Assembly (NCBI RefSeq): GCF_004053875.1
Contig: NZ_SBIP01000003.1
Span: 806,001 to 870,000, forward strand
Reading direction: 5' to 3'
Length of the DNA: 64,000 nt
From: Neorhizobium lilium
GTDB taxonomy: Bacteria > Pseudomonadota > Alphaproteobacteria > Rhizobiales > Rhizobiaceae
The number at the start of each line of letters is the position of its first letter. Position 1 is the stretch's first letter. A program made the translations under genes and the position numbers. A model generated the notes under the pieces. That model made no database searches and was not told where the DNA came from. It saw nothing but the letters and a program-made list of their open reading frames with translations. Of the stretch, positions 40,516 to 50,252 are shown piece by piece.

Positions 40516-41667
40516 TCAGTTCCCGCGTTGCGCAAGCAGGCTTTCGATGATCCGTGCAGTGCCGTTGGCACCATCGAGCGAAAGCGCCTCGGCCTTGCCC
40601 GGCCGCAGCTGCAACGCCCGCCGTGCAGCGGCCGCGATGGTCTCCCCTGAAATCTCCGTTTCCGCCACCACCTCGGCAACTCCAAGAGCGCTGAGCTTTT
40701 GCGCCCGCACCGTCTGCTCGGTTTCCCCGCCGGCGGCAAACGGCACCAGCACAGGGCGACACCCGGCGCGCAACAGGTCGCAGACCGTGTTGTATCCCGC
40801 CTGCGAGATCGACAGCTCGGCGCCTGCCAGAAGCGAGGGCAGGTCCGGCCGAAACCGCACCACAGCGACATTTTCGGGGGCCACCGCACTTAGGCTCTCG
40901 AATTCCGCCATGGGAAGATTGGGGCCGGTGATGACGCACCATTTGCGCCTGTCGCCCAGGATCTTCTGCGCCTCGAGCGCCGCCCTGATCAGCCCGGCAC
41001 CCACGGCACCGCCGCCTGCCGACACGATCACGTCGAAACGATCGGCAGAGGGGGCCGGCTCCTCTGGCGCCACCAGCCCTGTATAGTAGATCTTGTCGGC
41101 AAATTCCGCGGCGCGGGGAAAAGTCTCCTCCAGCCGCACGAACCGCTCGTCGCCATGCACGAGAATGCCGTCGAAATAGTCGTTGACCAGCAATATGGTT
41201 TCCTCGTCGCGGCCCGCCTTGCGGTTTTCCTGCAGGATGTCGCGCACGGAAGCGAGCAGGAGCGGCTTGGGCTCTACCTGCCGCACCGCCTCGATGAGCG
41301 GCATCAGCTCGAAGCGCATCTGCCGGCGGCCGAACGGGAAGGCCTCGATGATGACCACATCCGGCGCCGCGTTCCGGAAGGCATCGAGCAGCATCGCCGT
41401 CCGCCGTTCCTCGAAAGCCCGGTCGATCGGATTGCCGTCCGCATCGGCCAGCGCCGAGAAGCCGCTATTGGAAGCCAGAACCGCCGGAAGCTGAACCTGG
41501 GTAATGCCCTTGGGAGGAAAACCCTGCACGGTGCTGCCGCCGGTCACGAGCGTCACCTCCATGCCGGCCTTCTGCAGTGCCTGTGCAATCCGGCTGGCGC
41601 GCACCAGATGGCCGATGCCGAGCAGGTGCTGCACGTAGAAGAAGACGCGGCGCGGGCGGTCGATCAT
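40516..41667 (-). CDS. MurG/GT28-like glycosyltransferase
   Basis: The 383-residue protein has a GT-B fold: N-terminal RVFFYVQHLLGIGHLVRASRIAQALQ with the Gly-rich GIGH loop, and a C-terminal donor-binding region with VSAGGGAVGAGLI, VVRFRPDLPSLLAGAELSISQAGYNTVCDLLRAGCRPVLVPF, like MurG and UDP-glycosyltransferases. The donor is probably a UDP sugar. It overlaps the next upstream gene by four bases; three GT genes (44141 to 40516) form one minus-strand operon. Confidence 0.85.
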   Translation of the reverse strand: MIDRPRRVFFYVQHLLGIGHLVRASRIAQALQKAGMEVTLVTGGSTVQGFPPKGITQVQLPAVLASNSGFSALADADGNPIDRAFEERRTAMLLDAFRNAAPDVVIIEAFPFGRRQMRFELMPLIEAVRQVEPKPLLLASVRDILQENRKAGRDEETILLVNDYFDGILVHGDERFVRLEETFPRAAEFADKIYYTGLVAPEEPAPSADRFDVIVSAGGGAVGAGLIRAALEAQKILGDRRKWCVITGPNLPMAEFESLSAVAPENVAVVRFRPDLPSLLAGAELSISQAGYNTVCDLLRAGCRPVLVPFAAGGETEQTVRAQKLSALGVAEVVAETEISGETIAAAARRALQLRPGKAEALSLDGANGTARIIESLLAQRGN

Positions 41668-42929
41668 CGGCTGGAACCTGTTGCATCCGCATCCGCACTC
41701 TGCCAGCTGGCGGAAAACAGCCGTTCAAGGTCGTGGATACTGCTATGATGGTCGAAATCCCGGCGCACCTTATCCTCGGCAGCCTGGCCAAGCCTGCGCC
41801 GCAGAAGCGGCTCGCGGATGGCGCGGGCCAGCGCCACGGCCAGCGCCGGGGCATTGTCCGGCGCCACCAGCAGCCCGTTCTCCTCCGTGGTGAAGAGTTC
41901 GGTAATGCCGGAAATATGGGTCGAGATGACCGGCAGCGCCTGGCTGGATGCTTCCACCAGTACATTTGGCAGCCCGTCGCGGTCGCCGTCGGCGGTAATG
42001 CGGCAGGCGAGCGCGAAGAGGTCGCTGTCGCGGTAATGCTGCAAAATGTCCCGCTGGTCGAGCGCGCCCTTCCAGGTGATGCGGCTTTCGATACCAAGCT
42101 CGGACGCCATCGTCTTCAGCCGGAGCAGTTCGTCTCCGCCGCCCACATGGGTGAAGCGCCAGGCAAGATCCGCCGGCAAGAGCGCCAGTGCGCTCAGCAG
42201 CACGTCGTAACCCTTTTTCTTCACGGCGCGTCCGACGCTGAGAAGCCGCACCGGATCGGCCGGATCGCTGCCGTCGCGCGGCGGGCGCACGCCGGGGTCA
42301 TGCGGGAAGCGGTCCAGATCGAGGCCGTGATAGCTCAAATGCACATTGGGCTGGCCTGCCAGCGCCCGCAGCCGCTCGAACCCGGTCTGGGTGCAGGTCA
42401 CTGCCCATTGCGCGTGCGAAAGCTTGGCCTGCAGATCCCAGGCCTTCGAGGTCCAGATATCCTTGGCATGCGCGGAGACCGTCCAGGGAATGCCGCCGAT
42501 CAGGCTTGCATAGCGGGCGACCGAGGCGGGCGTATGGATGAAGTGGACATGCAGCCAGCCGGCTGTCTGCGGCCATTCCGCCACCAGCACGGCGGCCTGC
42601 CCGAAGCGCCGGAAGCGGTTGCGGTTGAAATCCCTGGGCAGATCGCCGAGGAAGGCCTTTGCGGCACGCCAGAAGCCGGGCTTTGCGGAAGCCTTCACCA
42701 GCCCGCGCAACACCCGCAGCGGTTCCTCGTGCAGATATTCGGGCAGGTAGTGCACGGGCGCCTTGATCTCGTCATGCACCGGATGCCGCTTCTTGTCGGT
42801 CGGCCGGCGCATCGCCACGAGAACGAGGTCGAACCCCGCCCGCTCCAGGCCGAGCAGTTCCTGCGCGATGAAGGTTTCCGACAGGCGCGGATAACCCTTC
42901 AGCAGCACGACCATGGTTTTCTTCGTCAT
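41664..42929 (-). CDS. GT4-type glycosyltransferase
   Basis: The 421-residue protein is a retaining GT-B enzyme: N-terminal LLKGYPRLSETFIAQELLGLERAG, typical for exopolysaccharide GT4 enzymes, and C-terminal RLLSVGRAVKKKGYDVLLSALALL, LFALACRITADGDRDGLPNVLVEASSQALPVISTHISGITELF with the E-x7-E region. It probably adds a sugar to a lipid-linked or growing glycan at the inner membrane. It is coupled to the gene downstream by a 4-base overlap. Confidence 0.9.
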   Translation of the reverse strand: MTKKTMVVLLKGYPRLSETFIAQELLGLERAGFDLVLVAMRRPTDKKRHPVHDEIKAPVHYLPEYLHEEPLRVLRGLVKASAKPGFWRAAKAFLGDLPRDFNRNRFRRFGQAAVLVAEWPQTAGWLHVHFIHTPASVARYASLIGGIPWTVSAHAKDIWTSKAWDLQAKLSHAQWAVTCTQTGFERLRALAGQPNVHLSYHGLDLDRFPHDPGVRPPRDGSDPADPVRLLSVGRAVKKKGYDVLLSALALLPADLAWRFTHVGGGDELLRLKTMASELGIESRITWKGALDQRDILQHYRDSDLFALACRITADGDRDGLPNVLVEASSQALPVISTHISGITELFTTEENGLLVAPDNAPALAVALARAIREPLLRRRLGQAAEDKVRRDFDHHSSIHDLERLFSASWQSADADATGSSR

Positions 42930-42938
42930 TCGCCAAGG

Positions 42939-44141
42939 CTATCCTTGCGCCACCGAAAGATGAAGACCCTTGTGCTTCAGCCAGTCTTCGACGATTTCGG
43001 CGATGTGAACCAGACCTTCCAGATGCATGCCGGGCGCGCTGACGGAAGGCGGGTCCCGTTTCAGCAGATCCTTGATCGCTTGGGAGAACTTGGCGCTGTC
43101 GCATGACTCTTCGGCGCCCAGCATGCTGACGAGACCCAGTTCCTCCGCGCGGCTGGCGCGGATCAGCTGTTCCTCGCGCGGCTGGGTGCGGGGCACGATC
43201 AGCGCCGGCTTGTCGAAGGACAGGATCTCGCAATAGGTGTTGTAGCCGCCCATGGCGATCACTGCCTTGGCGCCGGCGATCCGGTCTTCCATGCGGTTGT
43301 CGAATTCCAGCACTTCCAGATGCGGGTGGCCCTTGCAGGCTTCGGCAAAGGCGGCGCGCTGTTCTGCCGGCATATAGGGGCCGAGCACGATCACCGCCTT
43401 GTAGGTCAGCTCCGGATCGGCAGCATAGGCGGCGATCACGTCGCGGACCAGATCGGCCCCATCGCCGCCGCCGCCGGTGGTCACCAGCAGATACTCGTCT
43501 TCCGGACGGGTCTCCTGCCGGTTGATCGAGGCCTTGCGCTGCAGGAAGCCGACGAACTTCATCTTGGAACGAACCGAAGTCGGCACGTCCATCTCGCTCA
43601 GCGGATCGTAGAAATCCGGTGGTCCATAGACCCAGATGTCGTCATAAAGCTGTCCGATCTTGCGGAGAACGTCGTTGCGCTGCCACTCGGCTTCGAGAAG
43701 ATGCGGCGCATCCATCACGTCGCGCAGGCCCAGCACGCAGGTGGTGCCGCGTGTCTTGAGATAGACCAGCGTCTCCTCGACCTCGCCGCGCAGTCCGAGC
43801 GGCTCCTTGTCGATGATGAAGATATCCGGGTCGAAGCTCTCCGCCGTATGGCGGATGATCGACTGGCGCATCTTCATGGTCTCGTGCAGGTCCATGTGCT
43901 TGTCGATGGAGGTGTATTCGCCGTTGCGCAGCTTGATGACACTCGGGATCTTCACGAAGTCCACACGCGTCCGGTAATCGAAAGCGCCGGCAATCGTGGC
44001 GCCCGAGATGATCAGCACCTGTAGCCCGCGATAATTCTCGACCAGCGAATGGGCGATCGTGCGACAGCGGCGCAGATGTCCAAGCCCGAACGTATCATGG
44101 CTGTACATCAGGATTCGCGCATTTCGGAGGTGTTTCGCCAT
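42939..44141 (-). CDS. Glycosyltransferase, MurG/GT28 C-terminal type
   Basis: The 400-residue protein begins ARILMYSHDTFGLGHLRRCRTIAHSLVE and has a C-terminal GGGGDGADLVRDVIAAY, FDNRMEDRIAGAKAVIAMGGYNTYCEILSFDKPALIVPR region, a GT-B donor site like that of MurG-type enzymes. The start has a very good AGGAGG at 44142-44160 on the minus strand, making it the first gene of the three-GT operon. The acceptor is unknown; a surface glycan is inferred from its neighbours. Confidence 0.85.
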   Translation of the reverse strand: MAKHLRNARILMYSHDTFGLGHLRRCRTIAHSLVENYRGLQVLIISGATIAGAFDYRTRVDFVKIPSVIKLRNGEYTSIDKHMDLHETMKMRQSIIRHTAESFDPDIFIIDKEPLGLRGEVEETLVYLKTRGTTCVLGLRDVMDAPHLLEAEWQRNDVLRKIGQLYDDIWVYGPPDFYDPLSEMDVPTSVRSKMKFVGFLQRKASINRQETRPEDEYLLVTTGGGGDGADLVRDVIAAYAADPELTYKAVIVLGPYMPAEQRAAFAEACKGHPHLEVLEFDNRMEDRIAGAKAVIAMGGYNTYCEILSFDKPALIVPRTQPREEQLIRASRAEELGLVSMLGAEESCDSAKFSQAIKDLLKRDPPSVSAPGMHLEGLVHIAEIVEDWLKHKGLHLSVAQG

Positions 44142-44298
44142 GTCCTATTTCCTCCTGAAATCTACGGCGTGTTGCATGGGATCGGTGGCGGGCAACATGC
44201 TTCAGGTCCTTGGTTGACACATGGCGACACCGCGAAACGGAAGGCACTGTTCCGCGACATGCTTGAATGCCGAACGAGTTTCTTCGTGCGGTCCGAGA

Positions 44299-45471
44299 TC
44301 ATTTATACGGATCAGCTGCATCTCTAAGACCATCGCCAAGGAAATTGAAAGCGAGAATGACGAAAATAACGGGCACGACCGGCAGAAGAAGCCAGGGATA
44401 GAGCGCCAGAATGCTGACGCTGCGCGCTTCCGTCAACAGCACGCCCCAGCTGGTGATCGGCGGGCGCAAGCCAAGGCCCAGGAAGCTGAGCGTCGTTTCG
44501 CCGAGAATCATGCCGGGAATGGTCAGCGTCGCGCTGGCGATCAGATGCGACATGAAGCCCGGCACCAGATGCCGCCCGATGATGCGCGCGCTGCCGGCGC
44601 CCATCAGCTGTGCCGCAAGCACATAGTCCTCCTCGCGCAGCGAAAGCAGCTTCGATCGGACCGCCCGCGCCAGCCCCGTCCAGTCGAGCAGGCCGAGAAT
44701 GAAGGTTATCCCGAGATAGATCAGCAGCGGGCTCCAGTCGGCCGGCATGATGGCGGCCAGCGCCAGCCAGAGCGGTATGCTCGGGATCGATTGCAGCACT
44801 TCGATGACGCGCTGCACGACGAGGTCGAACCAGCCGCCCCAATAGCCGGCAATCCCGCCGATTACGATACCGAGGATGAAGCTGGTCGCGACGCCCAAAA
44901 GCCCGATGGTGAGTGAGATGCGGGCACCGTAGAGGATGCGCGAAAACACGTCGCGGCCGAGGCGGTCGGTGCCGAAGAGGTAGAACTGTCCCTTTTCGGC
45001 TGGGCAGACGACATGGAAATTCCCTTCGAACATGCCCCAGAACCTGTAGCTTTCGCCCTGGCAGAAGAAGCGCAGCTTCTGGACGTCGGTCGTATCGTCC
45101 GTATAGACGCGCCGCAGGTTGACCATGTCGATCGTCATCTTGCGTCCATAGACGAATGGCCCGACGAACTCGCCGTCGTTGAACAGATGCACGCTCTGGG
45201 GCGGTGAGTAGATGAAGTCCACGTTGCGGGAATGCACCTTGTAGGGAGCAAGCACCTCGACCACGATGATCATCAGATAGGCGATCGCCAGCAGCACGCC
45301 GGAGATCAGCGCCAGCCTGTGCTTGCTGAAACGCATCCAGACCATGCGCAGCTGCGAGGCCTCGTTGATGGTCGAGCCGCCCTCGGCTGCCTTTTCAAGC
45401 GCGTAGGGGTCGAAATGCCCCTGATGGACGTAGTGCGGGAGATCCGCATCTGTGTGGGGCGTTGCTGTCAC
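44299..45471 (-). CDS. yejE: ABC peptide importer permease, YejE-type
   Basis: The 390-residue permease of the oligopeptide/microcin C type has an N-terminal helix (LALISGVLLAIAYLMIIVVEVLAPY), a long periplasmic loop with PPQSVHLF, GTDRLGRDVFSRILYGARISL (the BPD signature region) and five further helices, with the EAA-type loop GAGSARIIGRHLVPG. The start is GTG 45471, overlapping the yejB stop as GTGA. It ends the operon. YejABEF takes up peptides such as microcin C and can recover cell-wall peptides. Confidence 0.9.
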   Translation of the reverse strand: MTATPHTDADLPHYVHQGHFDPYALEKAAEGGSTINEASQLRMVWMRFSKHRLALISGVLLAIAYLMIIVVEVLAPYKVHSRNVDFIYSPPQSVHLFNDGEFVGPFVYGRKMTIDMVNLRRVYTDDTTDVQKLRFFCQGESYRFWGMFEGNFHVVCPAEKGQFYLFGTDRLGRDVFSRILYGARISLTIGLLGVATSFILGIVIGGIAGYWGGWFDLVVQRVIEVLQSIPSIPLWLALAAIMPADWSPLLIYLGITFILGLLDWTGLARAVRSKLLSLREEDYVLAAQLMGAGSARIIGRHLVPGFMSHLIASATLTIPGMILGETTLSFLGLGLRPPITSWGVLLTEARSVSILALYPWLLLPVVPVIFVILAFNFLGDGLRDAADPYK

Positions 45472-46466
45472 CGGGTTCTCCCGCCGCGCAGTCTGATCCG
45501 CGGATCGAACAGGGCCAGTGCGATGTCGGAAATCAGCACGCCCACCACCGTCAGGAAGCTGAGGAACATCAGGAAGGAGCCCGCGAGATACATGTCCTGG
45601 CTCTGCAGCGCGCGGATCAGCATCGGGCCGGTCGTTTCCAGCGAAAGCACCACGGCGGTGATTTCGGCCCCGGAAATCACCGCAGGGAGAATAGAGCCGA
45701 TGTCCGAGATGAAGAAGTTGAGCGCCATGCGCAGCGGATATTTGACGAGCACGCGGAAGGGGTGAAGCCCCTTGGCCCGCGCCGTCATCACATATTGCTT
45801 GTTGAGTTCGTCCAGCAGATTGGCGCGCAGCCGCCGCACCATGCCGGCCGTCCCAGCGGTTCCGATGATGAGGACCGGGATCCAGATATGTTCGAGGATG
45901 GAGATGAACTTCGCATGGCTCATCGGCTCGGACAGGTATTGCTGGTCCATCAGATGGCCGATGGACGTACCGAACCAGATATTGGCGAAATACATCAGGA
46001 TCAGCGCGAAGATGAAATTAGGCACCGCAAGCCCGATCAGGCCGAGCAGCGTCAGCCCGTAATCGCCCCAGCTATACTGGTGGGTGGCGGAATAGACGCC
46101 GATCGGGAAGGCGAGCAGCCAGGTCACGATGATCGTGACCGTCGATACCAGAATGGTCAGCCAGACGCGGTCGCCGACCACGTCGGTCACCGGCATGCGG
46201 TATTCGAAGGAGTAGCCGAAATCGCCGTGCAGCATGCCGCCCACCCAGTTCAGGTAGCGGATCGGCTCCGGCTGGTCGAAGCCGTAGCGAGCCCGCAGAT
46301 CCTCGATCTCCTGCAGGTCGGCCTTTTCGCCGATCGCTTTCAGCTGCTCTACATAGCTCTCGAAATAGTCGCCGGGCGGCAGTTCGATGATCGTGAAGAT
46401 CAGCATCGAGATCAGCACGAGGGTCGGGATCATCACCATGATGCGCCACAGGATATAGCGGATCAT
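45468..46466 (-). CDS. yejB: ABC peptide importer permease, YejB-type
   Basis: The 332-residue permease begins MIRYILWRIMVMIPTLVLISMLIFTIIELPPGDYFE, typical of DppB/YejB-type subunits, with six helices and the EAA-loop TARAKGLHPFRVLVKYPLRMALN. It starts one base past the yejA stop and overlaps yejE by four bases. It forms the channel together with YejE. Confidence 0.92.
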   Translation of the reverse strand: MIRYILWRIMVMIPTLVLISMLIFTIIELPPGDYFESYVEQLKAIGEKADLQEIEDLRARYGFDQPEPIRYLNWVGGMLHGDFGYSFEYRMPVTDVVGDRVWLTILVSTVTIIVTWLLAFPIGVYSATHQYSWGDYGLTLLGLIGLAVPNFIFALILMYFANIWFGTSIGHLMDQQYLSEPMSHAKFISILEHIWIPVLIIGTAGTAGMVRRLRANLLDELNKQYVMTARAKGLHPFRVLVKYPLRMALNFFISDIGSILPAVISGAEITAVVLSLETTGPMLIRALQSQDMYLAGSFLMFLSFLTVVGVLISDIALALFDPRIRLRGGRTR

Positions 46467-46467
46467 A

Positions 46468-48369
46468 TCACGCTCCTCCCTCGTACCAGAACGTATCGGG
46501 CAGGTAGACGCCGAGATAGGATGTCGGGTCGAAGCCGTAGAGCGCCTCGGCCGGGATGTTCTTCAGGCGCCGGGAATGAACTACCGGCTGCAACGTTGAA
46601 TTGACGATGCCGATGGTGAAGACCTGGTCGGTGTAGAGCGACAGCATCTTGTGCCAGATTTCGGCGCGCTGTGCCGTGTCCAGCGCGTTGCGCCAGTCTT
46701 TCATGAAGGCGAGAAGCTGCTGGGCCTCGGCCAGATCCGGCGGGTGCCCGTCGTGACCGACAGAGAGGGAATGCAGGCCCCAGAGCGGCCACTGCATCTG
46801 GTCGTCGCTGGTCGGTGCAAGCTCCTTGGGCGACATGTCGGGCGTCGGCACACCGTTGTCCAGCCCGGCCGATACGGACATGATCGTATCGCCGCTCTTC
46901 ACCCGCCGACGCAAAAGCTCCCGCTGTGCCACATGCACGAAGATCTTGATGCCGATCTGCCGCCAATGGTCGGCAAGTAGCTCCAGCACGTCCGTCTCGA
47001 AACTGTATTCGCCGGTAATCTCCACGATGATGGTGGCCGGGCGACCGTCCGGCAGCCGCCGCAGGCCGGTCTCCTCATCGACAGGCAGCCCCGCTTCGTC
47101 GAGCAGCGCATTGGCGCGGTCGGGTTCGAAGCCGGCCCAGGCGTCGCGATAGTCCGGCTTGAACAGCGGGCTTTCCGGCAGGACCGAATTGGCGCTTTCC
47201 TTCGCCAGACCGTAGAACACGGCCTTGTTGATCTCGGCCCGGTTGATGGCAAGCGACAGCGCCCGCCGCACCCGCACGTCCTGGAACAGCTTGCGCCACA
47301 CCTCGTCCTTGCAGTTGAGATTGGGCATCAGCGCCATGCGCGACCCCTGCGTCCGCTTCCACAGGTTGACCGTGATCGGATAGCGCTGCTCGGCATTCTT
47401 CAGATAGGTGTAGTCGGCGAAATCCAGATTGGTCATCTGGAGATCGCTCTCGCCGGTTCCCGTCTTGGCGGAAATCAGCTCGGCGGAACTCACGCCCAGC
47501 ACGATCCGGTCCACATAGGGAAGCTGCCGGCCCTGTTCGTCCACGCGGTGGTAATAGGGGTTGCGCTCGAAGATGAACTGCTCGGCCGGAGGCTGCGTCC
47601 GGTTGCGCCAGGCATCCAGCGTCGGCAGGTCCGGGTTTTCCGGGCGCACCGTCCGCGACTGGGTCTGGTGCAGCGCCGCCCAGTCCTGAACCCGGTACTT
47701 GGCAATGTACTGGTCCAGCAGTGCCTTGGTCTGGTACTTGGCGTGGAACTGCTTGAGATAGGCCGACGGAAACATCAGCCGCGTCGGCGAAGGGGAGGCC
47801 TGGTCGGCGAGGAAGTCCGGATTGGGTTCGTCCCAGCTGTAACGGACGGTCAGCGCGTCGATCACCTCGAAGCGCGGCGCCTTGCCGTTGATCAGCAGCG
47901 TTGCCGGCGGCCCGCCGCGCGCCAGATCCTTGACGTGGAAAACGTCCTCCCAGACATAGCGGAAATCCTCGGTCGTGAACGGGCTGCCGTCCGACCAGCG
48001 ATGTCCCTCGCGCAGGTGGAAGGTGAACACCCGCTCGTTATCCACCTCGAAAGCCTCGAGAATATCCGGCTCCACCGTCAGGTGGCGGTTATACCCGATC
48101 AGCCGGCTATAGGAGAAGATCGGCATGTAGCGAATGTCGCGCTGTCCGCCGATCAGCATCCGGAACGTGCCGCCGTGACGCCCGGGTTCCAGCCCCATCT
48201 CTGACAGCTTGAGGACACGCGGCACCTTGGGCAGCCGTTCGTCCACGGGCGGCAGTGGCGCCGTCGGCGAAATCGTATTGACGAAGTCGGACTGGCTGTA
48301 GGCTGCAAAGGAAGGACGGGCGACAAGCGTTCCCGCCATCAGTGCAAGGACATGCCGGCGCGAGATCAT
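46468..48369 (-). CDS. yejA: ABC peptide importer substrate-binding protein, YejA-type
   Basis: The 633-residue protein is a family 5 extracellular solute-binding protein. It starts with a signal peptide ([22 protein letters not shown]) with twin Arg, then has FSYSRLIGYNRHLTVEPDILEAFEVDNERVFTFHLREGHRWSDGSPFTTEDF and RALSLAINRAEINKAVFYGLA. It binds peptides in the periplasm and hands them to YejB/E. ATG 48369 overlaps the yejF stop in ATGA. The order of the operon is yejF-yejA-yejB-yejE, unlike the E. coli order yejA-B-E-F. Confidence 0.92.
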   Translation of the reverse strand: MISRRHVLALMAGTLVARPSFAAYSQSDFVNTISPTAPLPPVDERLPKVPRVLKLSEMGLEPGRHGGTFRMLIGGQRDIRYMPIFSYSRLIGYNRHLTVEPDILEAFEVDNERVFTFHLREGHRWSDGSPFTTEDFRYVWEDVFHVKDLARGGPPATLLINGKAPRFEVIDALTVRYSWDEPNPDFLADQASPSPTRLMFPSAYLKQFHAKYQTKALLDQYIAKYRVQDWAALHQTQSRTVRPENPDLPTLDAWRNRTQPPAEQFIFERNPYYHRVDEQGRQLPYVDRIVLGVSSAELISAKTGTGESDLQMTNLDFADYTYLKNAEQRYPITVNLWKRTQGSRMALMPNLNCKDEVWRKLFQDVRVRRALSLAINRAEINKAVFYGLAKESANSVLPESPLFKPDYRDAWAGFEPDRANALLDEAGLPVDEETGLRRLPDGRPATIIVEITGEYSFETDVLELLADHWRQIGIKIFVHVAQRELLRRRVKSGDTIMSVSAGLDNGVPTPDMSPKELAPTSDDQMQWPLWGLHSLSVGHDGHPPDLAEAQQLLAFMKDWRNALDTAQRAEIWHKMLSLYTDQVFTIGIVNSTLQPVVHSRRLKNIPAEALYGFDPTSYLGVYLPDTFWYEGGA

Positions 48370-50252
48370 GGCACCAGCTCCCGCGCATCCACATTGCGGC
48401 GGGCGAGCACCATGTGCCCATTGCCCAGATCCACATGGGCGAGGTCGCCCGCAGCGCTGTCGTCCAGGAACTGCTTGCCCCATATCTTGCGTGCCGAGAC
48501 GCTGGAAACGCCAGCCGTGTTGAAGTCGATCTTGTGGTCGAGGCTCGGCAGCGGCACGGCCGCCAGCAGCTTCTTCGTATAGGGGTGAACCGGCTGGCGC
48601 ATGATGGTTTCGCAGGGTCCCATTTCCACGATACGGCCGGCATACATCACGGCCACCCGGTCCGCCATGTAGTTGACGACCGCAAGGTTGTGGGAAATGA
48701 ACAGGTAGGTGAGGCCCAACTCGTCCTTCAGGTCCTTCATCAGGTTGAGGATCTGCGCCTGGATGGACACGTCGAGCGCCGAAACCGGCTCGTCGAGGAT
48801 CAGCATGTCGGGACCGAGCGCGAGCGCGCGGGCAATGCCGATGCGCTGGCGCTGTCCGCCGGAAAAGCTGTGCGGATAGCGGACCAGCGTATTGTCGGGC
48901 AGGCCGACCGCGTGGATGAGCTTGCGGATCGCCGCGTTGCGCTTGGCGCGGTCGCCGCGACCGTGAATGTCGAGCGGTTCGCGCACGATGCCGCGCACCG
49001 TCATGCGTGGCGAAAGCGACGATACCGGGTCCTGGAAGACCATCTGGATGCGGGTGCGCAATTCCTGCAGGCCGTTGCCACGGACACCCAGCACGTCGAT
49101 CGCGCCGTTCTCGCCGTAGTAATTCACTTCGCCCTGGTCCGCTTTCAGGCCGCGCATCAGGATCTTGCTGAGCGTGGTCTTGCCGCAGCCGCTTTCGCCG
49201 ACAAGACCCAGCGTCTCGCCACGCTTGATGTCGAAGCTGACATCGTTGACCGCGATCGTGCGCGGCGCCGGTCGAAAGCCGAAGCCGCCGGAACGCTTGG
49301 ACGCGAAGGATTTCGTCACATGCCGCACCGAGAGAAGCACCTCGGGCATCGCGGCCAGCGACTTGCGCTTGTCCATCAGGCCGCTGGCATCCACCTGGAT
49401 TTCCCGCAGCGGCTTCAGCCGTTCGCTGCGCGGCCGGTCGAAATCCGGAACCGCCGCCATCAGCCCTTTCGTATAGGGATGCTGCGCATCGCGGAAAATG
49501 TCCGATGCCGTGCCGGCTTCCATCACCTCGCCGCGATACATGACGACCACTTCGTCCGCCATGCTGGCCACGACGCCGAGATCATGAGTGATCAGCAGCA
49601 TGGCCATGCCGAGCTGCGACTGGAGCTGTTGCAGAAGCTTGAGGATCTGTGCCTGGATCGTTACGTCGAGCGCGGTCGTCGGCTCGTCCGCGATCAGCAG
49701 CGCCGGCCGACAGATCAGTGCCATGGCGATCATCGCCCGCTGCCGCATGCCGCCCGAAAGCTCGAACGGATACATGTCGAACACTTTCTGCGGATGCTCG
49801 AAGCCCACGAGCTGCAGCATTTCCTCGCTGCGCTCCCGCCGTTCGGCCGTGGAAAGCCCGGTATGGATCCGCAGCGTCTCCTCGATCTGGTTGCCGACCG
49901 TGTGCAGCGGCGAAAACGAGGTCATCGGCTCCTGGAAGATCATGCCGATCCGCCCGCCACGAATGGCGCGGATCGTCCGCCCGTCGCGGGGCAGCGCGAT
50001 CAGATCGACGCTTTCGCTGGAGACGGGATCGTTGAAGATCGCCTTGCCGCTGATCTGCGCGGCCTTGGTCTCGATGCCCATCACCGCCCGGCCGAGGGCC
50101 GATTTGCCGGATCCGGATTCGCCGACAAGGGCCGTTACCTTGCCCGGCCTCAGCCGCATGCTGAAATCCTTGACCGCGTGGATGGAGCTGCCCCACACCG
50201 GGAAGGACACATTCAGTCCTTCGATGCGCAGCAGTTCTGGACGCTCATTCAT
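48366..50252 (-). CDS. yejF: ABC peptide importer ATPase with two nucleotide-binding domains, YejF-type
   Basis: The 628-residue protein is two fused OppD/OppF-like ATPases: first Walker [13 protein letters not shown], signature [15 protein letters not shown], Walker [14 protein letters not shown]; second Walker [13 protein letters not shown], signature [15 protein letters not shown], Walker [13 protein letters not shown]. All catalytic motifs are intact, in contrast to the exporter-like protein at 56227-58947. It is first in the yej operon, and upstream of it lies the repeat element B. Confidence 0.95.
   Translation of the reverse strand: MNERPELLRIEGLNVSFPVWGSSIHAVKDFSMRLRPGKVTALVGESGSGKSALGRAVMGIETKAAQISGKAIFNDPVSSESVDLIALPRDGRTIRAIRGGRIGMIFQEPMTSFSPLHTVGNQIEETLRIHTGLSTAERRERSEEMLQLVGFEHPQKVFDMYPFELSGGMRQRAMIAMALICRPALLIADEPTTALDVTIQAQILKLLQQLQSQLGMAMLLITHDLGVVASMADEVVVMYRGEVMEAGTASDIFRDAQHPYTKGLMAAVPDFDRPRSERLKPLREIQVDASGLMDKRKSLAAMPEVLLSVRHVTKSFASKRSGGFGFRPAPRTIAVNDVSFDIKRGETLGLVGESGCGKTTLSKILMRGLKADQGEVNYYGENGAIDVLGVRGNGLQELRTRIQMVFQDPVSSLSPRMTVRGIVREPLDIHGRGDRAKRNAAIRKLIHAVGLPDNTLVRYPHSFSGGQRQRIGIARALALGPDMLILDEPVSALDVSIQAQILNLMKDLKDELGLTYLFISHNLAVVNYMADRVAVMYAGRIVEMGPCETIMRQPVHPYTKKLLAAVPLPSLDHKIDFNTAGVSSVSARKIWGKQFLDDSAAGDLAHVDLGNGHMVLARRNVDARELVP

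Noticed and set aside
44142..44298. Possible small gene or riboswitch between the GT operon and yejE
   Set aside because: Only the strong RBS of the GT operon and a weak GTTGCATG/CAACATGC-like symmetry are seen; nothing matches a known riboswitch.
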